A stretch of 64,000 nucleotides of DNA from Armigeres subalbatus (GCF_024139115.2 NC_085140.1:228624352-228688351); one strand, 5' to 3'; numbered from the stretch's first letter, positions 11,770-22,819 are shown. A program made the numbers and translations. The notes: generated by a model not told the origin, from the sequence alone.

Positions 11770-12660
11770 GAAATTCAAATTGCAACGCACTTCGATACAG
11801 CAACCTGCAAGATACAGTGGTGTCTCTTTGAGATTGGTACTCGTAAGTGATATCCAAATTCGGTAAGTTTTCAAAAAAATTTCTTATGAATCCAAACAAC
11901 GGAACATCGTTCACATCTACTTCCTATGATTACGAGATTTACTGCATGATTCGTGATTCGATTAGCACCCAGAACAATCGCGTGCTTTGAAATATTTTGT
12001 TTTGCTCATGCAGTCCTAAATCCTAAATAGTGCGCAATTTGATCGTGTTTCGATAAGCATGCAGAGCGAGATCCGATTTTCTACTGCTTTGTATGGTCGA
12101 TAAGCAGCTAAAATTATAAATGTTTGTTTGGAGAGTCATCGAAAGGGCAGAAGAATTTCAATATAAACTCATACATCGTATGATGTGGGGTAGTGCATTT
12201 TCCATTATGCTAATGGGAACTCGGGGACATTGTGTACATTTTAATGAAAATTCTTTTACAGAAAATACATGTTCAAACATTTACGAATAGTTGATGTAGT
12301 TCCATTAAGTAGCATTTGAGTGGCGATGTTATTTCCGAAGACGCAACTGGTGGTAGTTATGGGGCGTACATGCTCCTATAATTTAAACTATATTAGTGGA
12401 AAATGCCAATCGCTGAAATTCTTGCCTGTTGTTGAACGCCCATAACAAATGCATATTTTTCCTTCATACTTTCATGTTTTTGACGTAGAACTACGTCTGT
12501 CTTTTCTATATTGGGGTACACTTTACGATTGCAAAAAATTGAAAATCGTCACGAAAATATGATAGACTTTGATCGGTAATATCTCAGCCGTTTCTAGATG
12601 GATTTTCAATTTTCTTGGACCATTCGATCAAGGAAGAGTCAACGCTCCAACGCTCCGATG
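11770..12660. other. Unassigned AT-rich sequence
   Basis: No coding frame, RNA gene or bounded repeat was seen. Confidence 0.5.
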
Positions 12661-12662
12661 TA

Positions 12663-12840
12663 CACTGAAGTCGTTTATTACGCGGTTATTTTTACAGGAA
12701 TCGTTTTTAATGCAATTTTTTATTTACTCGAGTTTCTGGATTTCCGCGGTTCCTTCAGACATATTTTGGGATTTACGCGGTTTTTTACGTTGTTTTAATT
12801 TACGCGGCCCATATCTTCCGCGTAAAAACCGACTCTAGTG
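12663..12840. mobile_element. MITE with ACGCGG-rich ends, TA target
   Basis: The left end CACTGAAGTCGTTTATTACG pairs with the right end, whose complement reads CACTAGAGTCGGTTTTTACG. TA flanks the left (12661-12662), and TG is at the equivalent place on the right, probably a decayed TA. The interior repeats (T)TACGCGG four or five times in both orientations. It is non-coding. Confidence 0.7.
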
Positions 12841-12936
12841 TGTTACAATATCTATGTATGATAATATTTACTAAAACTTGCTAACAGTTTAGCACTTGGT
12901 TTCGGTCAATCAGTCAATCTCGTAAGTGCATCGGAA

Positions 12937-13055
12937 GCTTCTTCTTCCATAGCACTACATTCCAACTAGAACTTGGCCTGCTTTTCAGCTTAGTAATTTA
13001 TCAGCATTTCTTTAGTTATTCATTGAAAGTTTTTTTTTTATGTCCGCCATTGCAG
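12937..13055 (-). mobile_element. SINE-like repeat fragment (tail end)
   Basis: It shares CACTACATTCCAACTAGAAC and the following GGCCTGCTTTTCAGCTTAG with the SINE-like copies at 3899-4140 and 54050-54312. Only the part distal to the promoter is present. Confidence 0.5.
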
Positions 13056-13059
13056 GGCT

Positions 13060-13250
13060 TTTAGCTGGTGCAGTTCGTTTATGCTAACTTAAACGTGCGT
13101 TTTCCTTGGAAAGCTTTGGGTTCATTTGACGTCTGATGATGCAGTAGAGGGGCTCAGAATCTTCTTCGCTGCTGAAGTGAATGCGTTTTTGCTGATTCGT
13201 AGGTGTCTGCCGGAGTAAACGCTAAGTCCGACGCAATTCACGTGAAGGAA
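13060..13250. repeat. Dispersed repeat shared with the 51655-53065 region
   Basis: On the opposite strand this matches, in order, 51655-51740, 51873-51890 and 52945-53065. It is a roughly 190-bp repeat that is interrupted there by two other elements and uninterrupted here. It therefore serves as an empty site for both insertions. Confidence 0.6.
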
Positions 13251-13754
13251 TAATAATTATTATCAATAACGCCGTTGACAGCCCAGCTTTCGCAATGGGT
13301 TTTTCTGTAATGAGCCATCACGGGCTTGGACTGACTTAGCGATGGGTGGTAAGTCTCTGTAGCAGTTTGCGTCGGTGATGGTTGCAGCTGTACACTATTA
13401 GCCAGGCTTGTGCTTTCCAAATTGTGTAATCGATTATTATTTAAAATAATATAAACCTAATTAATACCAATTTAATGTCAACAATGAAGTTCAATAGGAT
13501 GTTTGGCATTGTTACCAATGCTTCAAATCGAGATACAATTATCGAACGATTTTTACTCTCTAGCGAGTTTTTATCAATTGGTAATTTGGATATGTGAACG
13601 GTTGGGAGTGTTGTTCATCCTCGATTATTTGAAAAATTTATTTTTATCTTCATTTTCAAATGTTGGTCCAAAAATTATATACATCACATCGAAAGCAGAT
13701 TCAGTCTGGGCTTGAAAAACGTTTGCTTTAATCTCATCGCACAGAATAGTCGAA

Positions 13755-13792
13755 ATTACATACAGCTACGTAGATTACATACAGCTACGTAG
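13755..13792 (+). repeat. Perfect 19-bp tandem duplication
   Basis: ATTACATACAGCTACGTAG occurs twice head to tail with no mismatch. Each unit ends in the palindrome CTACGTAG. Confidence 0.9.
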
Positions 13793-13958
13793 TTCAACGT
13801 CACCTTTGCGTACAACCCGATTGGGCTGAACCTTTAAGTTTTTTCATCTCAAAATTTGATATTATCATGTTTTGATCTTTTAGTATGTATTATTAGTTTT
13901 TGGTGGATATTTAAACATTATCATAGTTCCATTGCAATCAATTTGTTACTAAAGGGTT

Positions 13959-14633
13959 TGTTGGCGATACAGTATAGAATTTGGCAACCTTGTCTGATGA
14001 TGCGAAGTTGAAATAGAATAATGCCATGTCAATAGCGATAACAGCAATAACGACAATAGCGAGTTGATTGAATTGCAACGATATAAAGTGACTGCATGCA
14101 CAGTGCTGATGAATTTATAGTGTATAATTATCATAAAAATAGTTTAAAAATCCTATAACTAATTGAATTCTATTGTAATAGGTCGATCAGTGGATAGTTT
14201 ATAGCTCTGGGTACAGTGGCAGTGGAAACCTCAGAAGATTCACTTAAATAATTAGTTTCAAGTGTAACTTGTAGGTTAGATCAAATGTAGAGCTGAAGAT
14301 TATTTTCTAAAAGATAAAACTATGTTTCCATAGGTATCCCAGGTACCACGTCCAACTAGAAGCTAACATCCTTATCAGCTACTGATAAATAATCCAGTTG
14401 TATGCAATATCTATAATCTATCTTGCTCACATAACTAAATTGTTGTGCATCTTATAGGAAGAAACCGAGTTATAAATTAGATACCTTGTTCACGGAATAG
14501 GAATCGCCTAATATCAAACCGAATTTGTAAGATTTCCCATACATTTCTTCAAATTGAAATTCTAATTAATAAATATGCATTTTAGCTTAAAGCATCACGC
14601 TAAACAGAACCGGTGTTGTATCATTCCTGAACA
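13959..14633 (+). repeat. BEL-1 5' LTR
   Basis: It starts TGTTGGCGATAC and ends CCTGAACA, giving the usual TG...CA ends. An AATAAA poly(A) signal lies at 14568-14573. Compared with the 3' LTR it has one extra A in an A-run near 14310, TT instead of AA near 14440 and C instead of G near 14492. Confidence 0.95.
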
Positions 14634-14657
14634 AAATCTTTAAGAAATTCGACAAGG
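14634..14657 (+). other. BEL-1 leader, unusually short
   Basis: Only 24 nt separate the 5' LTR from the ATG of the Gag-Pol frame. The primer-binding site of most LTR elements starts with TGG (complement of tRNA CCA), but this stretch contains no TGG. Priming may use an internal tRNA segment, or the site may lie elsewhere. Confidence 0.6.
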
Positions 14658-17600
14658 ATGTCGAAGACAAGTTCATCTCATGACTCGTACACCTGCGCTG
14701 GATGTGATCGTCCCGACACTGCTGACGATATAGTACAATGTGATAAGTGTACTGCTTGGTGGCATTTCTCTTGTGCCAAGGTCGACGCCTCTGTGGCAGA
14801 TCATTCCAATTGGATTTGCACCAAATGTTTACCATCTCCAATGCGTCCCCCGCGATCCATCTCGAACCAAACGATGTCGTCGAACCGAAGAGCTCTGCTA
14901 GCAATTAGTTTACAACGGCTAGCAGAGGAAAAAGAGCTACGGAAAAAAGAATTAGAGATAAGTATGGAGAAAGAGTTCGTGAAGGCTAAATACGATCTGC
15001 TGGAACAGTGTGCGATGGATGAAGAAACCGAAACACGAAGCGTACGTAGCAGAATAGAAGAAATAGAAGCTCGTGACCGAGAAAAGCTCGTAACTGATTG
15101 GGTAGGTCAAGTAGCAGCGTCTCTCCCAGAGTGCAACTCGCGCACTGAACCGAAATCCCTCTCTGTACGTACAAAGGTAAATATAGACGATCGATTGCTT
15201 GAGAAAGAAGAAGGGGCTGTAGGTACAACCAAAACAAACGACCCTCTCAGTCACTCCATGCCTGCGATAGTATCAATAGATCGGTCTGCTGATGACGATC
15301 AGTTGAATAACAAAGTGTCACCAAAGCGCACTGTCGTTATCAAACGGAGCCGAACAGAGCCCAAGAAAATTGAAGTACCAAAACCTATACCAGATGACTT
15401 CATTATGCTTAAATCGCAACTTAAGAAATGTCAAGAGGATTCGATGAATGATCGCCAGGCTTTGCAGGATCTTCAAGAACAGCTTCGCAAATGCCGACTG
15501 GAGTTACAGCAGCGTAAATCAGATTCACATCCTATGTGGCCATTACGAGATGAGTCGAGAGGGGCGATTCCGAAATCTAATTCGTTAGGACAAGCCCTTG
15601 TGGAACCTTCATCTCAGTCCAATTGGAATCATGCTAGAGTTTCCGAAAAACCCGTTCAGGTTGGTGAAACTCGCGATCTCAATTCACCGGACCCTTTCCA
15701 AGGTCAGCGTACAGAAGAGCAGCAGCGTAGTAGATTCGCGCGCTCAACGGCGATCGGATTAGTCAGTACCCCACAGCAACCACAATTAGGATGTAGCAGT
15801 CATGAAGCTGAAAGATTGCTTCTGGAGGTACATCGACCGTCACCAGAGCAGCTGGCGGCAAGACAGGTTATGCCGAAAGATCTGCCAGATTTTTACGGTG
15901 ACCCCGAAGAGTGGCCGTTATTTATTAGCAGCTACCGCAATAGTACTTCTGCTTGTGGATACACCAGAGTGGAAAACCTGGCACGGTTGCAACGATGCCT
16001 TAAGGGCAATGCACTGAAATCGGTACGATACAATTTGCTTGATCCAGATTCCGTACCTGAAGTTATTCGTATGCTGCAAACTCTCTATGGGCGTCCAGAA
16101 GTCATAATCGCCAAGTTGATAAAAACTGTCCGTGAAACCCCGGCACCAAAGTCAGAGCGGTTAGAGACCCTCATCGATTTCGGCTTGGCCGTCAGAAACT
16201 TAGTCAGTCATCTAATTGCTGCTGATCAAAGAACACACCTATCCAATCCCGTTCTCTTGCAAGAGCTGGTGGAAAAGCTGCCAGCCGGTGTGAAGATGCA
16301 GTGGGCTCAGCATTTAGTGCAATACCCGCAACCAACACTACAAATATTCAGCAGCTTCATGTCATCCGTGGTGGAGTCAGTAAGCAAAGTAGTACTTTAT
16401 TCCGGAAATCAAGGCCAAGGGCACAAGCCAGAAAAACAAAAGCCAAGGGAGAAAGGATATATGCATTCGCATGCAGAGGCCACTGAGCCTATACTGACAA
16501 AACAAAATGATACTCAAAAATCTTGCCTAGTATGTGGTAAAAATGGCCATCGTGTCAAAGATTGCTACTCTTTCAAGAATAGCAGCACTGAAGGTCGGTG
16601 GAAAACCGTCACGTCATTGAAGCTCTGTCGATGCTGTTTGAGCCAACATGGGCGCAGAGCATGTAGGACGTCAAATCGATGCGAGGTCAACGGGTGTCAG
16701 TTAAGGCACCACCCGCTGTTACACACCACCACCAAAATCATTAATAGTAACTTGACCTTCGCCGAAAACCACACTTATCATCACTGCGGACAATCCGTGC
16801 TATTCCGTATCATTCCGGTGACCGTATCCGGACCGTTCAAAACTATTGATACCTTCGCTTTCCTTGACGAAGGTTCATCGGCAACATTGTTAGAGCAGAA
16901 TCTGGCAGATCAATTGGATCTGCGGGGACCTATAGCTCCCCTCTGTTTGAAATGGACTGCGGATATGTTCCGCTCAGAGGAAAGCTCGCAGATAGTTTCG
17001 ATTGAAATATCGGAACTAGGACGTAAGAAGAAATATCGATTGGACAACGCTAGAACCGTGGATCGTCTGAATCTACCATCTCAAACTCTTCACTTTGAAG
17101 AACTTCAGACGAAGTATCAGCATCTAACTGGATTACCGATTCGCAGCTACAAGAGAGCGGTTCCAAAATTGCTAATCGGTTTGCGTAATCTATCGCTGGC
17201 GGTGCCACAAAAAATCAAAGAAGGAAGAGGAGGACCAATAGCAGTGAAAACACGCATAGGTTGGTGTGTATATGGGAGCATGTCGGACAACTGTGAAGCA
17301 AACCATTTCAACTACCATATTTGCGAGTGCGACCCCGGAGAAAAAATAGACTTCTTGCTTCGTGAATACTTTGATGCAGAAGAAGTTGGATTGAGGAAGA
17401 TGGAACATCTTGAGTCAGATGATGCGAAAAGAGCACGGAGGATTCTGGAACAAACAACTCGTAGAGAAGGTAACCGTTTCGCAACAGGGCTGTTGTGGAA
17501 ACACGATGAAATCGAGCTTCCCGACAGCTTCCCAATGGCTCTACAACGATTGAAATGTTTGGAGAGACGTATGAACCGTGACCCTTTTCTGAAAGAAAAC

Positions 17601-20600
17601 CTGCACAAACAACTGCAGGAATATCAGGACAAAGGTTATGCGCACCCTGCCACCGAAGCGGAGTTGAACGAGACCGATCCCAGGCGAACATGGTACCTTC
17701 CGTTGGGTGCCGTTATTAATTCTAAGAAGCCAACGAAGGTACGATTGATTTGGGACGCAGCAGCGAAAGTTGAAGGGGTGTCGCTGAATACATTTCTTCT
17801 GCCAGGACCCGATCTTCTCGTACCACTACCCTCGGTTCTGTTCCGTTATCGCCAATTTCCAGTGGCAGTCTGCGGTGACCTAAAAGAAATGTTTCATCAA
17901 ATAAAGGTCATCGCAGCTGACCGTCAAGCCCAGCGTTTTCTATGGCGCGATACCATTGATGAACCCCCAAAAATTCTCGTGATGGATGTCTTGACTTTTG
18001 GATCGACCAGCTCACCTTCATCTGCTCAATTCATAAAGAATAAAAATGCGCAAGAGCATGAGGCTCAGTTCCCAAGGGCGACAGAAGGAATCATGAAATC
18101 ACATTACGTGGATGATTACCTCGATAGTTTCGAGAGTATGCAGCAAGCCAAACTAGTTACAGAGCAGGTTCGTTATGTACACAGCAAGGGCGGATTTGAA
18201 ATCCGTAATTGGTTAAGCAATGAGAAGGAAGTTTTGGAACATCTGGGTGAGTGCTCAAAGGTAACGACAAAAGACTTGACAGCTGCAGGAGATGGTGAAT
18301 CGGAGAGAGTGTTGGGAATGCTCTGGCACACCGAAACGGATATGCTGGGGTTTTCTACCATGTTTCGGACCGAAATAGATGCTCTCATCCGTTCGAGAAG
18401 TAGACCGACCAAAAGACAAATACTCAGGACCGTAATGAGCCTTTTCGATCCGCTCGGGCTCCTTGCGTCTTTCTTGGTGCACGGCAAAATAATCATGCAG
18501 GATGTATGGCGAAGCGGTATCAAGTGGGACGAATATGTGGATGAACGGATCGAGCGACGATGGGAAAAATGGATCGAGTTATTGGACGTAGTAGAAACAA
18601 TACGGATACCTCGATGTTACTTCGCAAAAGTTTGCACTAAACAATATGAAACGCTGCAAGCACATTTGTTCGTCGATGCCAGTGAGGCGGCATATTCTGC
18701 TGTTGTATACTTCAGGATTATTGACACAGAAGGCATTCCACAATGTTCACTCGTGACAGCAAAAACAAAAGTTGCTCCGTTAAAGTATGTATCAGTTCCG
18801 CGCTTGGAGTTGATGGCCGCTGTCCTGGGAGCTCGTTTGCTAACGTTCGTGGAAGCAAATCACACGATTCCCGTTCAACAACGCTTCTGCTGGTCTGATT
18901 CCAATACAGTCTTGGCCTGGCTTCGCTCTGAACATCGCCGCTATAAGCAATTCGTTGCTTGTCGCGTAGGAGAAGTCTTAACGTTAAGCAAGGTGAACGA
19001 GTGGCGGTGGGTTCCAAGCAAACTTAACGTCGCAGATGAGGCTACCAAATGGGGTAGAGGGCCTTGCTTCGATGCCTGTAGTCGTTGGGTTCAAGGACCA
19101 GAGTTTTTGAGCATGCCGGAGGAGTTTTGGCCGAAGATTATTTCTCCAATTATCTCCACAGAAGAAGAATTACGTCCGTGTCACTTGTTTCACGAAGTAG
19201 TTACACCATTCATCGATTTCGAACGCTTCTCCAACTGGAAGCGACTACTGCGAGCGGTTGCATTCGTTTTCCACCTTTTCGCCGTCTATAAAGCCAATAA
19301 ATCAAATTCAAAAGTGGGAAATGAACCGACTCATGAAGATTTGAAAGCAGCGGAAACCCAAATATGGAAGATGGTACAATGGTCCATCTTTCCGGACGAA
19401 ATGTCTATCATGTCAGAAAATAAACATCTTCCGGTAAACCAGCAAAGTTCACTTGCGAAGTCAAGCTCTCTTTACAAACTCACGCCTATGCTGGACCCAA
19501 CTGGAGTTCTGCGTATAGACAGCCGCACTGCAGCGGCACGTGTTGATTCATTTGACCTCAAGTATCCTGTCATTCTACCACGAAAACACTATGTTACTTT
19601 CTTAATTGTGGATTACTACCATAGGAAGTACCTTCACTGTAATGCAGAGACAGTCGTAAATGAACTCCGTCAGAAATATTATATTCCACGGATTCGAGTC
19701 GTCGTACGGACAGTGACAAGAACTTGTCAATTTTGCAAGATATATAAGTCGCAACCTGCTGTACCAAGAATGGGTCCACTACCTCAAGCTCGTTTGTCTC
19801 CCGGAGTGCGGCCGTTCAGCTATATCGGGATCGATTACTTCGGTCCAATTCTCGTCAAAGTAGGTCGGGCAAATGCAAAAAGATGGGTCTGTCTCATCAC
19901 ATGTTTAACGATCCGTGCTGTTCATGTGGAGGTCGCGTACGACCTCTCTACTCTTTCATGCATAGCTTGCATCCGCAGATTCATATGCCGTAAAGGAGCA
20001 CCATTAGAGATATACTCCGATAATGGTCGGAATTTCGTCGGAGCAGATAGTATTCTACAAGAACAGATTAGGCGCATCGACGAATCTGCTGCAGCAACGT
20101 TTACGAATGCGGAGACGAAGTGGTTCTTCATACCACCATCCGCTCCCCATATGGGAGGCTCATGGGAGCGCCTGGTACGCTCAGTCAAGACAGCGCTAAT
20201 GCATATACCAAAGGACAGGAAATTCGACGATGAGGCTTTACTGACTCACTTGATGGAGGCTGAGTCTATCGTAAACTCCCGTCCTCTTACATACTTGCCG
20301 CTTGATTCCCCGGAGCAAGAGGCGCTAACCCCAAACCATTTTCTTCTGGGCAGTTCAAATGGCGTTAAACAACCATCAGTCGAGTTGGGGTGTCCCAACA
20401 AAATACTTCGCAACACTTGGGTTCTTATTCAAGAGAACTTGGACCATTTCTGGAAACGGTGGATACGGGAATACCTCCCAGTGCTGACGAGGCGAACCAA
20501 ATGGTTTGGCGAAGCAAGATCTGTCAATGCCGGGGACTTAGTGGTCATCATCGAGGACAACAAACGAAATGGGTGGACGCGTGGACGAGTTCTGGATATA

Positions 20601-20765
20601 GTAAAAGGGAGAGATGGCCGAGTTCGCCAGGCTGTAATACAGACCTCAAACGGATTGTTTCGAAGACCGGTTTCAAAATTAGCAGTATTGGATGTCGCAA
20701 GTCCTAGTAACGATGGTGTTATCACTCATCCTTACGGGGAGGGGAATGTTGGCGATACAGTATAG
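14658..20765 (+). CDS. BEL-1 Gag-Pol polyprotein (2035 aa)
   Basis: This single intact frame encodes the element's structural and replication proteins. Gag begins with a complete PHD-type zinc finger (C13, C16, C28, C31, H36, C39, C54, C57), followed by charged coiled-coil segments (about 77-145 and 245-285) and a DUF1759-like capsid region (about 405-575). A zinc knuckle follows (C623, C626, H631, C636). The aspartic protease has D737 in LDEGSS. The reverse transcriptase (about 1010-1250) has the YVDD active site at 1150-1153. RNase H starts near D1340. The integrase has a His/Cys zinc-binding region (about 1655-1700) and the triad D1726, D1788, E1837. A DUF5641-like tail ends the protein. 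The stop codon lies inside the 3' LTR, and the polypurine tract is itself coding. The start is the first ATG after the LTR and keeps the PHD finger whole. No frameshift is needed between Gag and Pol. Confidence 0.95.
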   Translation: MSKTSSSHDSYTCAGCDRPDTADDIVQCDKCTAWWHFSCAKVDASVADHSNWICTKCLPSPMRPPRSISNQTMSSNRRALLAISLQRLAEEKELRKKELEISMEKEFVKAKYDLLEQCAMDEETETRSVRSRIEEIEARDREKLVTDWVGQVAASLPECNSRTEPKSLSVRTKVNIDDRLLEKEEGAVGTTKTNDPLSHSMPAIVSIDRSADDDQLNNKVSPKRTVVIKRSRTEPKKIEVPKPIPDDFIMLKSQLKKCQEDSMNDRQALQDLQEQLRKCRLELQQRKSDSHPMWPLRDESRGAIPKSNSLGQALVEPSSQSNWNHARVSEKPVQVGETRDLNSPDPFQGQRTEEQQRSRFARSTAIGLVSTPQQPQLGCSSHEAERLLLEVHRPSPEQLAARQVMPKDLPDFYGDPEEWPLFISSYRNSTSACGYTRVENLARLQRCLKGNALKSVRYNLLDPDSVPEVIRMLQTLYGRPEVIIAKLIKTVRETPAPKSERLETLIDFGLAVRNLVSHLIAADQRTHLSNPVLLQELVEKLPAGVKMQWAQHLVQYPQPTLQIFSSFMSSVVESVSKVVLYSGNQGQGHKPEKQKPREKGYMHSHAEATEPILTKQNDTQKSCLVCGKNGHRVKDCYSFKNSSTEGRWKTVTSLKLCRCCLSQHGRRACRTSNRCEVNGCQLRHHPLLHTTTKIINSNLTFAENHTYHHCGQSVLFRIIPVTVSGPFKTIDTFAFLDEGSSATLLEQNLADQLDLRGPIAPLCLKWTADMFRSEESSQIVSIEISELGRKKKYRLDNARTVDRLNLPSQTLHFEELQTKYQHLTGLPIRSYKRAVPKLLIGLRNLSLAVPQKIKEGRGGPIAVKTRIGWCVYGSMSDNCEANHFNYHICECDPGEKIDFLLREYFDAEEVGLRKMEHLESDDAKRARRILEQTTRREGNRFATGLLWKHDEIELPDSFPMALQRLKCLERRMNRDPFLKENLHKQLQEYQDKGYAHPATEAELNETDPRRTWYLPLGAVINSKKPTKVRLIWDAAAKVEGVSLNTFLLPGPDLLVPLPSVLFRYRQFPVAVCGDLKEMFHQIKVIAADRQAQRFLWRDTIDEPPKILVMDVLTFGSTSSPSSAQFIKNKNAQEHEAQFPRATEGIMKSHYVDDYLDSFESMQQAKLVTEQVRYVHSKGGFEIRNWLSNEKEVLEHLGECSKVTTKDLTAAGDGESERVLGMLWHTETDMLGFSTMFRTEIDALIRSRSRPTKRQILRTVMSLFDPLGLLASFLVHGKIIMQDVWRSGIKWDEYVDERIERRWEKWIELLDVVETIRIPRCYFAKVCTKQYETLQAHLFVDASEAAYSAVVYFRIIDTEGIPQCSLVTAKTKVAPLKYVSVPRLELMAAVLGARLLTFVEANHTIPVQQRFCWSDSNTVLAWLRSEHRRYKQFVACRVGEVLTLSKVNEWRWVPSKLNVADEATKWGRGPCFDACSRWVQGPEFLSMPEEFWPKIISPIISTEEELRPCHLFHEVVTPFIDFERFSNWKRLLRAVAFVFHLFAVYKANKSNSKVGNEPTHEDLKAAETQIWKMVQWSIFPDEMSIMSENKHLPVNQQSSLAKSSSLYKLTPMLDPTGVLRIDSRTAAARVDSFDLKYPVILPRKHYVTFLIVDYYHRKYLHCNAETVVNELRQKYYIPRIRVVVRTVTRTCQFCKIYKSQPAVPRMGPLPQARLSPGVRPFSYIGIDYFGPILVKVGRANAKRWVCLITCLTIRAVHVEVAYDLSTLSCIACIRRFICRKGAPLEIYSDNGRNFVGADSILQEQIRRIDESAAATFTNAETKWFFIPPSAPHMGGSWERLVRSVKTALMHIPKDRKFDDEALLTHLMEAESIVNSRPLTYLPLDSPEQEALTPNHFLLGSSNGVKQPSVELGCPNKILRNTWVLIQENLDHFWKRWIREYLPVLTRRTKWFGEARSVNAGDLVVIIEDNKRNGWTRGRVLDIVKGRDGRVRQAVIQTSNGLFRRPVSKLAVLDVASPSNDGVITHPYGEGNVGDTV
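20734..20746 (+). other. BEL-1 polypurine tract
   Basis: ACGGGGAGGGGAA directly abuts the 3' LTR, as expected for the plus-strand primer. It is read in frame as part of the Gag-Pol C-terminus. Confidence 0.85.
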
Positions 20766-21420
20766 AATTTGGCAACCTTGTCTGATGATGCGAAGTTGAA
20801 ATAGAATAATGCCATGTCAATAGCGATAACAGCAATAACGACAATAGCGAGTTGATTGAATTGCAACGATATAAAGTGACTGCATGCACAGTGCTGATGA
20901 ATTTATAGTGTATAATTATCATAAAAATAGTTTAAAAATCCTATAACTAATTGAATTCTATTGTAATAGGTCGATCAGTGGATAGTTTATAGCTCTGGGT
21001 ACAGTGGCAGTGGAAACCTCAGAAGATTCACTTAAATAATTAGTTTCAAGTGTAACTTGTAGGTTAGATCAAATGTAGAGCTGAAGATTATTTTCTAAAG
21101 ATAAAACTATGTTTCCATAGGTATCCCAGGTACCACGTCCAACTAGAAGCTAACATCCTTATCAGCTACTGATAAATAATCCAGTTGTATGCAATATCTA
21201 TAATCTATCTTGCTCACATAACTAAAAAGTTGTGCATCTTATAGGAAGAAACCGAGTTATAAATTAGATACCTTGTTGACGGAATAGGAATCGCCTAATA
21301 TCAAACCGAATTTGTAAGATTTCCCATACATTTCTTCAAATTGAAATTCTAATTAATAAATATGCATTTTAGCTTAAAGCATCACGCTAAACAGAACCGG
21401 TGTTGTATCATTCCTGAACA
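20747..21420 (+). repeat. BEL-1 3' LTR
   Basis: This 674-bp copy of the 5' LTR has its poly(A) signal AATAAA at 21355-21360. The first 19 bp include the Gag-Pol stop codon (20763-20765). Confidence 0.95.
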
Positions 21421-21425
21421 GGGTT

Positions 21426-22160
21426 TTTATAGCAGCTAGAAGTTACATATAAGACAATTTCTACATTATTTGGGAATTTTGTTTATGGAAAGCATGTGTC
21501 GTAGAGTACTCATGCATATCCATTAGGGAAAGATCATCGCTACCGCCTGTTGGTGGTACAGCTAAAAATCATGTTAAAATTCGTATCTGTATTTTTTGTT
21601 GACAAAATTATGATTTTTATCTTTGCCGAAGTTTCTTCTGTAACCAATAAGGGAAGTGACTATTGACATGTGACACATGACATGCAATTATTTTTTTTTC
21701 TTTCTTGTTTCAGAGAGCGAGTATTGGCGCTTAAACCTAGGCTAATTAGCCAGGGCAAGTCTAATACCTTGTCCCACCCCAAGAAGAAGCAACACTATGG
21801 AGAACGGAGTGACGTAAATTTCTTAGCATTGTCACTCCCAACGTCTGTACAAACTTATATCATTTGCTTATGATGATATTCCTAAACTGTATTCCCTACC
21901 AACCATCCAACTCCTTGACATCTATGAGGGCGTCGGTGAGTCGCTGGCCTCTCGTTAAGTAGATGTCATATCATCATTTCCTTCCTTTCCCTAGTAACGG
22001 AGAAGATGGGCGTGGCCGGCAATGGTAGCTTTCATGCTTTATCATTTTGGACCTCCAATTGGGTTGCTATTATATCCCAAATAGTAATCCATAGGCAATT
22101 GGGGGTAAGAAAGTTAAAGAATATACATGACAGCTATCAGTATGCAATCTACGAAATACT
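21426..22160. other. Unassigned sequence after BEL-1
   Basis: No convincing gene was seen. Short frames at 21670-21873 and 22006-22218 are unrecognised. The sequence runs into the Jockey fragment without a clear boundary. Confidence 0.45.
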
Positions 22161-22163
22161 CCG

Positions 22164-22800
22164 TTACCACGCAACGCAACGCAACGCATTCGGGGAAATT
22201 TTCCATTTTTGCAAGTAAGTGGAAAAAATATCCAAACTTTTTTGCAATCTACTACAAATGACACGAAGTCTTCGCCCTTTGGCGGAAAGGCCCTTATCAT
22301 CTGCAAACAAAGATTCTGGACACCCTGGTGGTAAATCAGGTAAGTCAGAAGTAGAAATGTTATACAATATGGGTCCTAGTATGCTGCCTTGGGGAACACC
22401 AGCTCTTACAGGTAATCTATCAGATTTCGAATTCTGAGCAGTGAGCGATCTGATAAATAATTTCGGATCAGTTTAATAATGTACAGAGGGAAATTAAAAT
22501 TCATCAATTTTACAATCAAACCTTCATGCCAAACACTGTCAAATGCTTTCTCTATATCAAGAAGAGCAACTCCAGTCGAATATCCTTCAGATTTGTTGAG
22601 TCGAATTGATTTCGTAACTCTTAATAACTGATGAGTGGTTAAATGCCCATGGCGGATACAAAATTGCTCATCAGCAAAAATAGAATTGTCATTAATATGA
22701 ACCATCATTCTATTTTAAATAATCTTTTCAAACAGTTTGCTTATTGAAGAAAGCAAACTGATTGGTCGATACCTAGAAGCCCCAGCTGGATTTTTGTCCG
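22164..22800 (-). mobile_element. Jockey-clade (Juan-like) RT fragment, minus strand
   Basis: On the minus strand, from 22800 downward, come SRYRPISLLSSISKLFEKII, then a frame (22708-22406) with the palm block ALLDIEKAFDSVWH, then after a frame change FADDKGLSAKGRRLRVICSR (22367-22164) with the polymerase Asp pair. This is a Jockey-clade reverse transcriptase with at least one internal stop and one shift. Its 5' end abuts a plus-strand fragment of the same clade. Confidence 0.8.
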
Positions 22801-22819
22801 GCTTCAAACGTCTTCTTCA

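Larger units (their letters stand above)
13959..21420 (+). mobile_element. Complete BEL/Pao LTR retrotransposon (BEL-1)
   Basis: Two LTRs of about 675 bp flank one uninterrupted Gag-Pol frame. The target duplication GGGTT is present at 13954-13958 and 21421-21425. Domain order (Gag, protease, RT, RNase H, integrase, then a DUF5641-like tail) and the divergent YVDD RT identify BEL/Pao. No envelope frame is present. The LTRs differ by about three substitutions and one 1-bp indel by eye, so the insertion is recent. The element may be competent, but this cannot be shown from sequence alone. Confidence 0.95.

Noticed and set aside
14587..20725. Many open frames on the minus strand and in other plus-strand frames across BEL-1
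   Set aside because: They are shadows of the long Gag-Pol frame and show no independent motifs.
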